Part shown: piece after piece, positions 9,117-16,185 of the stretch
Position numbering within the stretch: position 1 is the stretch's first letter
Layout: the number at the start of each line of letters is the position of its first letter
Assembly (NCBI GenBank): GCA_029549925.1
Contig: JAKPIF010000007.1
Span: forward strand, 1-37,296
Direction of reading: 5' to 3'
Length of the DNA stretch: 37,296 nucleotides
From: a bacterium
Lineage (GTDB): Bacteria; Patescibacteriota; Saccharimonadia; Saccharimonadales; Saccharimonadaceae
Notes under the pieces: model-generated
The model's input: the letters and a program-made list of their open reading frames with translations, nothing else
Told to the model about the DNA's origin: nothing
The model's database searches: none
Program-made: the position numbers and the translations under genes

Positions 9117-10811
9117 ATGCAAGACGAGGCGGAGCGACAGGCGCGCTTTCGTGATGGCGACGAGGCCAACACTGAGCGCCGGGCATCAATTCTAGGTGTA
9201 CCCTATATTGATATGCGGGGAATTGATGAAACTATTCCCCTGATTAAGGACATGATGCCACTGGCAGACATGTATAAATATCGCATGATTCCGCTTCAGC
9301 GCGGTGACTACACGCATGCTAACGTCTACGCCATTACTCTGTCGACGCCTGAGTCTCATCTAAAAAAGCTTAACCAGCAGTATTCTGACAAGTCGGAGAG
9401 TGTTACCTATCGCATGATATCCGATTCGGCATACCGGACTATTATGCGGCGCTTTGACCCGCCGAAGAACATGGTCTACCATAATGTCGCCATCGTAAAC
9501 GAAGGTGGTAGCGCCACCTTTAACAAAGTATCGAGTGATCTCGACAAGGTGCGAGCGGACGATATCCTAAACTATCTAATCTTACAGGCGGACAGGCTGG
9601 GTGCGTCTGATATTCACCTCGAACACATTGGCGAGCGAGTGCGAGTTCGTTTTCGTGTCGATGGCACGCTGCACCCAATTGCCATGCTGAGCGCGGATAA
9701 ATATCGTATTCTACTTAGCAGCATTGCTAGTGCGGCTAATCTATCGGTGGCAGCTAACGAAGCGCAGTCTGGCCATATCGTGCGACGCATGGGTGATTTA
9801 TATAAATCATTCCAGCTAGTCGAAGATGACGCTAGTGAGGAATTCAAGAAGAAGGCGCAGGACGCTGAATATAAAAATCGCCAGCTCAACATGCGCATTG
9901 AGACCGTGCCGACGATGCACGGCCAGGACGCAGTTATCCGTCTATTTAACTTTGAGCAGGATATGCTGAGTCTCGACGTGCTCGGGCTGGACGATGCTGA
10001 AATGGCGCAGTTCAAAGAGATTATTAGTCACCCACACGGCATGGTGATGGTGGTTGGCCCGACTGGATCTGGTAAATCAACGACGCTATTTAGCATTATG
10101 AATGCGCTAAATGATACAACGCGCAAGTTAATTTCACTCGAGGACCCAGTCGAATTTGATATCCCAGGCGTCACGCAGATCCCCGTCGATACGACGCACG
10201 GCCAGAGCTTCGCTGACAATGTCCGCACGATTTTGCGTCTCGATCCCGACGTGGTGATGGTGGGTGAAATTCGTGACGTTGATACCGCCAAAACCGCCAT
10301 TCAGGCGGCAATTACTGGTCACCTACTGCTGGCGACCTTCCACGCACAGGACGCAGCCGCGGCCTTTTCGCGTTTAATCGATATGATTGGTATTAATCCA
10401 GTGTTTACGTCGGCAATCCGTCTCGTCATTGGTCAGCGCCTTGTGCGCAAGCTCGATCCTAATGCTAGCGAAGAATACGAACCTGATGAAGAAACCAAGA
10501 ACTGGATTCGTTCGGTAGTGGGTGGCTTGCCTGAGAGTGCTGGCGTACCGGACCTAAACCATATACGATTACGTCGTCCCGCGCCGACGAAAGATAATCC
10601 GTTTGGCTATAAGGGGCGAACTGTTATCATGGAGCAGCTCATCGTTGATAATGATATTGCTAAATTCATTAGTGGTGACATTAAGGACATTAGTGCTCCC
10701 GCTATTAACAAGATTGCGGCGGATAAGGGCATGGTTTCGATGCTGCAGAAAGGCGTTATCAAAGCGCTTCGTGGCGAAACGACCCTTGAAGAGATTAACA
10801 GAGTATTGTAA
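9117..10811 (+). CDS. pilB: PilB/GspE-type pilus assembly ATPase
   Basis: Hexameric cytoplasmic ATPase that powers type IV pilus extension (or type II secretion). The 564-residue protein has an N-terminal T2SSE_N-like segment (ILGVPYIDMRG), then the ATPase core. Visible motifs are DIHLE...VRFRVDG, Walker A GPTGSGKST near residue 314, LEDPVE, DPDVVMVGEIRD near 382 (Asp box/Walker B) and LLATFHAQDA (His box). The two CxxC pairs seen in many GspE/PilB proteins are missing at the expected place (RKLDPNASEEYEPDEETKNW). A longer than usual insertion occurs before the Walker A domain (LYKSFQLVEDDASEEFKKKA). No pilC, pilT or pilin gene is nearby. PilB is favoured over GspE from phylum context. Confidence 0.88.
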   Translation: MQDEAERQARFRDGDEANTERRASILGVPYIDMRGIDETIPLIKDMMPLADMYKYRMIPLQRGDYTHANVYAITLSTPESHLKKLNQQYSDKSESVTYRMISDSAYRTIMRRFDPPKNMVYHNVAIVNEGGSATFNKVSSDLDKVRADDILNYLILQADRLGASDIHLEHIGERVRVRFRVDGTLHPIAMLSADKYRILLSSIASAANLSVAANEAQSGHIVRRMGDLYKSFQLVEDDASEEFKKKAQDAEYKNRQLNMRIETVPTMHGQDAVIRLFNFEQDMLSLDVLGLDDAEMAQFKEIISHPHGMVMVVGPTGSGKSTTLFSIMNALNDTTRKLISLEDPVEFDIPGVTQIPVDTTHGQSFADNVRTILRLDPDVVMVGEIRDVDTAKTAIQAAITGHLLLATFHAQDAAAAFSRLIDMIGINPVFTSAIRLVIGQRLVRKLDPNASEEYEPDEETKNWIRSVVGGLPESAGVPDLNHIRLRRPAPTKDNPFGYKGRTVIMEQLIVDNDIAKFISGDIKDISAPAINKIAADKGMVSMLQKGVIKALRGETTLEEINRVL

Positions 10812-10844
10812 TATAGTAGCAAGCTAAATTATATTAGGAGAAAT

Positions 10845-11351
10845 ATGAGCGAGATTATAAAGGAGATTTCTGACGCGCAAAAGAAGCCGGCGGTTGTAGA
10901 TGTTCGTAGCGGTGATACCGTGCGTGTCTATCAGAAGATTCAAGAAGGTGGCAAGAGCCGTATTCAGATGTTCGAGGGCGTAGTTATTCGAACTGACAAT
11001 AAGAACAGCGCCACGAGTCGCATTACTGTGCGCCGTATTGCTAGTGGCGTAGGTGTAGAGAAGTCATACCTACTAAACTCACCATTAGTTGAAAAGGTTG
11101 AAGTAGTTAAGCGCGGCAAGGTTCGTCGCAACTATCTATCGTATCTACGAAATCGCTTTGGCAAGTCGGCTCGCCTGACCAACAAGGCTTTTGATAAGAG
11201 TATCAATGATATTCATGATGAAGCAGCCGAGCAGGCTGAAGCAGAAGCTAAGGAAGCCGCCAAGGAGGCAGCCGAAGCTAAAGCGGCGGAAAAAGCCGCT
11301 AAGGAAGCCGAACTAGACGCTAAGGCGGCAGCTGCCGTGGCGCGTGGATAA
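10845..11351 (+). CDS. rplS: Ribosomal protein L19 with long charged C-terminal tail
   Basis: Large-subunit protein at the interface with the 30S subunit. Residues 1 to about 115 are a normal L19: DVRSGDTVRVYQKIQEGGKSRIQMF, FEGVVIRTD, SGVGVEKSYLLNSPLVEKVEVVKRGKVRR as separate conserved blocks, and YLRNRFGKSARL. L19 usually ends there. This one continues for about 50 residues of Ala/Glu/Lys-rich, predicted helical sequence (AEAEAKEAAKEAAEAKAAEK and similar). AGGAG at 10836-10840 lies 4 nt before ATG 10845. The fused rnhB-yraN gene follows after 6 nt, probably in the same transcript. Confidence 0.95.
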   Translation: MSEIIKEISDAQKKPAVVDVRSGDTVRVYQKIQEGGKSRIQMFEGVVIRTDNKNSATSRITVRRIASGVGVEKSYLLNSPLVEKVEVVKRGKVRRNYLSYLRNRFGKSARLTNKAFDKSINDIHDEAAEQAEAEAKEAAKEAAEAKAAEKAAKEAELDAKAAAAVARG

Positions 11352-11357
11352 TCCATA

Positions 11358-12320
11358 GTGACAATTACAATTGGCATTGACGAAGTAGGGCGCGGCTCGA
11401 TAGCTGGCCCTCTTTTAGTTGGTGCAGTGGCGCTTGACGCTGACATCAAATGTCCCGCTGATATTAGAGACAGCAAGAAGCTTAGTAAGAAAAAGCGTCA
11501 GCTCATGGCGGCGTGGGTGAAAGAAAACGCTTTATCCTATGGTCTGGGCTGGGTGACGGCACCGGAAATTGATAGCCTCGGTATGACCAAATCGCTCAAA
11601 CTTGCCGCACGTCGTGCCTATAATCAATTGTCCGATGAGGCTAAGACCAAAGCGACGCAAATTGCCATCGACGGCAATATTATGATGCTGGATGATTCGC
11701 GGGCTTTCAGTCTAATAAAGGGTGATGACAAGGTTAGGGCAATTTCGGCGGCATCAATCATTGCTAAGGTGACGCGTGACTATTATATGACCGAGAAGAT
11801 AGCGCTAGAATATCCAAAATACGGTTTTGAAAATCATGTTGGTTATGGCACTAAAACGCATATTGAGGCTATCGAAAAATATGGCCCGGTCGCTGGTCTG
11901 CACCGCTTTACTTTTCAGCCTGTAAAACGCATGGTTAGCGGAAGCTCGCCAAAAATTGATAAAGTATCGGGCACGGCGGGACGTCGCGCCGAGACGGTTG
12001 CTGCTGAATATCTAGAGGATAGAGGCTACCATATAATCGTTCGCAATTGGAAGACGCGCGAGTGTGAGATTGACATTGTAGCTAGCAAGGGCGAGGCACT
12101 CTACTTTGTCGAGGTTAAGTATCGCGAAGATAATAAACATGGCGACGGCGTCGCGGCAATTACGTCAAAGAAGTTAGCGCAAATGAAATTTAGCGCTAGA
12201 GTTTATTTACATCACTACGGCTTGGACAAAACGGGTAAGACGCCCGATATTAAGCTACTGGCAATGTCGCTTCACGGCGATACGCCAGTAGTGGATGCTG
12301 TAATCGATATTGCCGACTAG
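11358..12320 (+). CDS. rnhB: Fusion of ribonuclease HII and YraN-type nuclease-fold protein
   Basis: One 320-residue frame holds two domains. Residues 1 to about 190 are RNase HII, which removes RNA from RNA-DNA hybrids and misincorporated ribonucleotides. Visible are IDEVGRGSIAGPLLVGAV, DSKKLSKKKR, AIDGN, AASIIAKVTRD and GYGTKTHIEAIEKYGP...HR. Residues about 208-320 are a UPF0102/YraN domain with a PD-(D/E)XK-like core (GRRAETVAAEYLEDRGYHII, RNWKTRECEID, LYFVEVKYRE). The active-site acidic residues of both parts are present. Start is GTG 11358, 6 nt after rplS. The 3' end overlaps the convergent aminopeptidase gene by 4 nt. rnhB and yraN are adjacent genes in many bacteria; a single fused frame is less usual. 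Confidence 0.92.
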   Translation: MTITIGIDEVGRGSIAGPLLVGAVALDADIKCPADIRDSKKLSKKKRQLMAAWVKENALSYGLGWVTAPEIDSLGMTKSLKLAARRAYNQLSDEAKTKATQIAIDGNIMMLDDSRAFSLIKGDDKVRAISAASIIAKVTRDYYMTEKIALEYPKYGFENHVGYGTKTHIEAIEKYGPVAGLHRFTFQPVKRMVSGSSPKIDKVSGTAGRRAETVAAEYLEDRGYHIIVRNWKTRECEIDIVASKGEALYFVEVKYREDNKHGDGVAAITSKKLAQMKFSARVYLHHYGLDKTGKTPDIKLLAMSLHGDTPVVDAVIDIAD

Positions 12321-14911
12321 CGTTTATCTTTGAACCAGCTCATATCAATATCGTCGCTAAATTCACTAATAAACGGTCCTATTCCATCCGACCAGATAGA
12401 GCGGTTATAGAGAATCATATCAGTGAAGTCGTCCACTATAGAGCGACAGCTGCGAATCAGCTCGATGCGGCGGGTAATTTGCTCGCGGGCAATATTAACT
12501 GTGCGCTCGGTGGCAGGAATGCGTTTTGCTAGTTCGCCAAATAGCTTGTCAAATTCCTTTAACTCCTTAGGCGTGCTAAGTGTTGCGCCGGCAATACGGA
12601 TAAAATCGTCGAATGACATGTCGCCATAGTATGTCTGTTCGATCCAGTTCCAGTTATCTTGTAGCCACTGCCAAGCCTTTGGGCGTGCCACTGTATTGGA
12701 CATCAGATAATAGATAAATGACCACTTATCCTGCGTTCGAACCGCGCCACTCCTAATCTGAGTTAGATTATATTCGATTTCGTCGGCTTTTCGCGACCGC
12801 GAAAGAGCGGCGGCAATATCCTCACGCAAATCGGCGTCATTCGTGATGAGGTAGATATCCCATAGGCGCTTAAACGGTGAGCCGTCACCATATTGGACGG
12901 CGGCTGACATGGCGAGCGGGCGGAGGTCGGCGTTGAGCTTAACCACGTCATCAGAGATACCCATGGACGTCATACTTTTGACAACAGCTTCGTTGCCTGC
13001 GTAGAGTTCGCGGCTAATAACTGTAGGTACAATTTGGCGATCGGCGACGGTTAAATCTTGATGGTGATCGGCGATGAAATAATCATAATAGAGCGGGTAA
13101 TGCACGATGCCGATGAGTCGCCGATAGTTTGGGTCCATGTCGTCGGCTAGCATTGAGCGCGCAAAGCTTGCAACCCGCTCCGCCGCAATAAGTACGGCTG
13201 GATTTTTTATAAACATAATATACTGAACGTAGTTAATAGCGTCATTAAAGTAGACTCCGCCATAAGTCTCGCTCAGTAGTAGGCTGTCATTGATTAATTT
13301 AATTTGGTCGAGCGGCTTTTGCTCAGAGATGTCGGGTGTGGTCATCTGTTCGGCGGGACCATAATCGGCGATAAAGTAGCTATCGCCACCCATATTGAGC
13401 TGCAAATTGCCGGCCGACTTAATTTCTATCGTGCGCTCAGTCATGAGGCGCGGCGTCTTGCTACCGCTCAAAAAGAGCGGAATTGGCCAGGTGGTATTAT
13501 CATTTTTGCTGTCCGAACGGACTCGGCGCTGGGTTAGGCTAATTTTGCCGAGCTCTCGCTTAATGGTGACTACGGGATAGCCAGGCTGAGTGAGCCACGG
13601 TGTCATGAGAGCCTTGATATCTTCGCCACTAGCGTCGGATAGTGCTTGCCAGAGGTCGTCGGCGGTAGTGTTGCCATATTTGTGAGACTCGAGATACTGC
13701 TTGATTCCATTACGGAAGACATTTTTGCCGACATAACGCATTAGCATTTTGAGAAGGCGCTTGCCTTTAGCATAAACGATGGCACTGTCAAAGAGTAGAG
13801 GAATTTCACGCGGATCGTCAACTTCTTGCTGAACAGCCTGAACGTCGCTGGCGCTGTCGCGGTACATAGCGCTAAAAGCGTCGGTGGCGGCAAAGCTTTC
13901 CCATACGTGATATTCTGGGTGTAAACTGTCACCTGCTAGGTCTTCCATGAGGCTAGCAAAGCTTTCATTGAGCCAGAGATCGTTCCACCACTGCATAGTG
14001 ACGTGGTCGCCGAACCACTGGTGGGCAATTTCGTGAGCTACGGTGCTAACCGAGGTCTGCCTGGTGTCGATTGAGCTGGTTTCATCGGCGAGAAACATGC
14101 TCTCGCGATAGGTGATGAGGCCCCAATTTTCCATAGCGCCGGCGCTAAAATCGGGGATGGCGACATTGTCGAGCTTTGGTAGCGGGTATGGGATGCCAAA
14201 ATAATCCTCATAAAATTCAATAGCATGGACGGCGGTTTCGAGTGGAAACGCTAGCTCGTCCGAGTCTTGCGCCGGTGTGGCATAGGCGCTAACTTTGACA
14301 CCTGATTCGGTCTTGGCGCTACGGCTAATTAGTTCACCTGCCACGATGGCCACGAGATAGGTTGACATCTTGGGTGTAGTCTCAAAATAGCGGCGGCTAC
14401 CTATGTGCTTCTTTTCGGGCATATTGCTGATGACGGTCCAGTTGTCGTATTCGGGCGTCAATGCGACGTCTATATCAAAAGTTGCCTTGGCAGCGGGCTC
14501 ATCAATGCAGGGGAAGCAGTCGGCGGCATAGTTAGGCTCGAACTGAGTTGAAAACATATGGTGCGTTTCGTCATCCACCTTGTAAACCGGTGCATACAAC
14601 CCCGACATTGAGCTTGTCTCAATCTTTGGATGCTTAAATTTAATTGATATCCATTTAGCCTGAGTATACACAATTATTTCTCGTCTGCGGCTCAGCGACT
14701 TTTCTTCGTCTACTATTTCCCACTTTGGGCTGTCGTCCGTGTCGCTCGCTACTTCGACTATTTCTAGCTCCTTGCCAATATGAAAGTGTGCCACGTCCCC
14801 TAGTGGTTTACCGATAATGATGACGGTACCTTCAAAGTTGAGCCTATCGGGATTTAAGTTTAGGCTTAATTTGTAATTCTTTGGGTTGAAATATTTCGTA
14901 AGCGATTTCAT
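12317..14911 (-). CDS. M1-family metallo-aminopeptidase (PepN / puromycin-sensitive type)
   Basis: Zinc aminopeptidase that removes N-terminal residues from peptides. The 864-residue protein has the M1 order: N-terminal beta domain with QFEPNYAADCFPCIDEPAAK, the exopeptidase motif GAMENWG, then the zinc site HEIAH (His at about 293 and 297) followed by WWNDLWLNESFA, whose Glu is the third zinc ligand. A long alpha-helical C-terminal ERAP1-like domain completes it. There is no signal peptide, so it is cytoplasmic. Start 14911 lies 6 nt from an extended -10 on the minus strand. It may feed on peptides brought in by importers such as the solute-binding protein at 135-1931 (inference). Confidence 0.93.
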   Translation of the reverse strand: MKSLTKYFNPKNYKLSLNLNPDRLNFEGTVIIIGKPLGDVAHFHIGKELEIVEVASDTDDSPKWEIVDEEKSLSRRREIIVYTQAKWISIKFKHPKIETSSMSGLYAPVYKVDDETHHMFSTQFEPNYAADCFPCIDEPAAKATFDIDVALTPEYDNWTVISNMPEKKHIGSRRYFETTPKMSTYLVAIVAGELISRSAKTESGVKVSAYATPAQDSDELAFPLETAVHAIEFYEDYFGIPYPLPKLDNVAIPDFSAGAMENWGLITYRESMFLADETSSIDTRQTSVSTVAHEIAHQWFGDHVTMQWWNDLWLNESFASLMEDLAGDSLHPEYHVWESFAATDAFSAMYRDSASDVQAVQQEVDDPREIPLLFDSAIVYAKGKRLLKMLMRYVGKNVFRNGIKQYLESHKYGNTTADDLWQALSDASGEDIKALMTPWLTQPGYPVVTIKRELGKISLTQRRVRSDSKNDNTTWPIPLFLSGSKTPRLMTERTIEIKSAGNLQLNMGGDSYFIADYGPAEQMTTPDISEQKPLDQIKLINDSLLLSETYGGVYFNDAINYVQYIMFIKNPAVLIAAERVASFARSMLADDMDPNYRRLIGIVHYPLYYDYFIADHHQDLTVADRQIVPTVISRELYAGNEAVVKSMTSMGISDDVVKLNADLRPLAMSAAVQYGDGSPFKRLWDIYLITNDADLREDIAAALSRSRKADEIEYNLTQIRSGAVRTQDKWSFIYYLMSNTVARPKAWQWLQDNWNWIEQTYYGDMSFDDFIRIAGATLSTPKELKEFDKLFGELAKRIPATERTVNIAREQITRRIELIRSCRSIVDDFTDMILYNRSIWSDGIGPFISEFSDDIDMSWFKDKR

Positions 14912-14917
14912 AAATCA

Positions 14918-14926
14918 ATTGTATCA
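14918..14926 (-). promoter_or_regulatory. Extended -10 promoter of the M1 aminopeptidase
   Basis: On the minus strand TGATACAAT, with 6 nt between the hexamer and ATG 14911; predicted leaderless. Confidence 0.65.
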
Positions 14927-14968
14927 GCCATGTTGGAAATTGGCGTCCTTGCTTGCGCGGCGCGTTCG

Positions 14969-15004
14969 TGCTAGCATATTGACATAGTCCGGCCGCTAGG
15001 TCGG
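14969..15004 (+). promoter_or_regulatory. Candidate nusA promoter and leader hairpin
   Basis: TGCTAGCAT at 14969-14977 resembles the extended -10 boxes elsewhere in the window, but unlike them it would give a leader of about 45 nt. The leader can fold a 6-bp stem (14987-14992 with 14999-15004, one G-T pair), followed by a T-rich stretch and the AAAGGA at 15019-15024. An attenuation role is speculative. Confidence 0.4.
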
Positions 15005-15028
15005 AGATTTTAGTAAAGAAAGGATTTG

Positions 15029-16069
15029 ATGGAAGGATTAGACATTAAGCAGATGACGACGGCAATTCATGCCATTGCCGAAGAGAAAAATCTGCCAGAA
15101 GAGACCGTGCTCGAGGCGGTCGAGGCTGCCATCGCGGCGGCGTGGCGTCGTGACAACGGTAACCGTGATATGAATGTGACATCAGTGCTGAACGAAGATG
15201 ACGGCACAGCAAAAATCATTGTCCATTATGACGTAGTCGAACAGCCTGAGGACGGTAGTCAGATTTCACTCGATGATGCCAAGAAGATTGATAAGGACGC
15301 TCTCCTGAACGGTACGGTCGAGCAGGTCTACGAGGCGAAGAGCTTCGGCCGCGTAGCGGCACAGACAGCCAAGCAGGTGCTAATGCAGAAACTACGCGAT
15401 TACGAGCGCGAGTCGGTGGCGCGTGAATACGAGGACAAGGTTGGAAAACTAATCACGGGTACTGTTACCAGGGTTGAGCCACGTGTCACACATATTGAAC
15501 TTGGCGGCGGCGAAGGCATCATGCCGGTGAGCGAGCAAATTCCGGGCGAACGCCTAATGGTTGGCAGTCGCGTGCGTGTCCTATTAAAGAAGATCGATCG
15601 GGATAACAATCGCGGCCCAACAATTATCTTGTCGCGAGCGGACGCTAACTTTGTGCGGCTATTATTTGCACAGGAGGTACCAGAAATCGAGACGGGCGCT
15701 GTCGAAATTAAGGCGGTAGCGCGCGAGGCTGGTCGTCGCACCAAGATCGCTGTTAGCGGCGGCAATCCAGAGATTGACGCTGTCGGCACATTCGTTGGCA
15801 GCAAAGGCGTCCGTGTTCAGGCGGTCATGAATGAAATCGGCGATACCGAGAAGATTGATATCGTCACTTATGACGTCGATATTCGTAATTACATTGCGAA
15901 CGCCCTTAGCCCAGCAGAGGTTAACCGCATTGACATCGACGAAAAGGTAAAGAAGGCGATTGTTTATGTGCCGGCCAATCAGCAGTCAGTTGCCATTGGC
16001 AAGCAGGGCCAGAATGTCCGCTTAGCGTCTCAGCTAACGGGTTATAGCCTTGACATCGCCACGGACTAG
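15029..16069 (+). CDS. nusA: NusA, transcription termination/antitermination factor
   Basis: Binds RNA polymerase and RNA and modulates pausing, termination and antitermination. The 346-residue protein has the N-terminal polymerase-binding domain (TVLEAVEAAIAAAWRRDNG), an S1 domain (LITGTVTRVEPRVTHIELGG, GIMPVSEQIPGE) and two KH domains (DAVGTFVGSKGVRVQAVMNE, then VAIGKQGQNVRLASQLTGY). It stops after KH2, lacking the acidic repeats of E. coli NusA, which is normal for many bacteria. ATG 15029 has AAAGGA 4 nt upstream; a TTG at 15026 is in frame but even closer. It is followed by clpC rather than infB. Confidence 0.95.
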   Translation: MEGLDIKQMTTAIHAIAEEKNLPEETVLEAVEAAIAAAWRRDNGNRDMNVTSVLNEDDGTAKIIVHYDVVEQPEDGSQISLDDAKKIDKDALLNGTVEQVYEAKSFGRVAAQTAKQVLMQKLRDYERESVAREYEDKVGKLITGTVTRVEPRVTHIELGGGEGIMPVSEQIPGERLMVGSRVRVLLKKIDRDNNRGPTIILSRADANFVRLLFAQEVPEIETGAVEIKAVAREAGRRTKIAVSGGNPEIDAVGTFVGSKGVRVQAVMNEIGDTEKIDIVTYDVDIRNYIANALSPAEVNRIDIDEKVKKAIVYVPANQQSVAIGKQGQNVRLASQLTGYSLDIATD

Positions 16070-16093
16070 GGGCTTGCAATCGCCTCTATTTAT
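16067..16093 (+). terminator. Candidate nusA terminator hairpin
   Basis: TAGGGGC (16067-16073) pairs with GCCTCTA (16082-16088) around an 8-nt loop, with one G-T pair, followed by a short TTTAT run. The TAG stop codon of nusA is part of the stem. The T tract is weak, so termination may be inefficient. Confidence 0.45.
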
Positions 16094-16140
16094 CTCCAGC
16101 GTGTGGTAGGAAATACGCGTAAAAGCGGTAAAAGAGAATA

Positions 16141-16169
16141 GTTAGCACTCTTGCATGTCGAGTGCTAAC
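16141..16169 (+). promoter_or_regulatory. CIRCE operator (HrcA binding site) of clpC
   Basis: A perfect match to the CIRCE consensus: TTAGCACTC (16142-16150), 9-nt spacer, GAGTGCTAA (16160-16168). One more G-C pair extends each arm. HrcA binds CIRCE and represses heat-shock genes until protein-folding stress. The element ends 1 nt before the TG of the extended -10. A possible -35 (TTGCAT, 16151-16156) lies inside the spacer, 17 nt from the -10, so bound HrcA would block polymerase directly. Confidence 0.93.
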
Positions 16170-16170
16170 T

Positions 16171-16179
16171 TGCTATACT
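16171..16179 (+). promoter_or_regulatory. Extended -10 promoter of clpC
   Basis: TGCTATACT; the hexamer ends 6 nt before ATG 16186. This sets the clpC start and rules out the ATG/TTG-type starts further upstream at 16162, which lie within the CIRCE element. Confidence 0.75.
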
Positions 16180-16185
16180 AATATT

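Noticed and set aside
14979-15008. A consensus -35 TTGACA at 14979-14984 for nusA.
   Set aside because: No acceptable -10 lies 16-18 nt downstream; the TGCTAGCAT at 14969-14977 fits the window's promoter style better.
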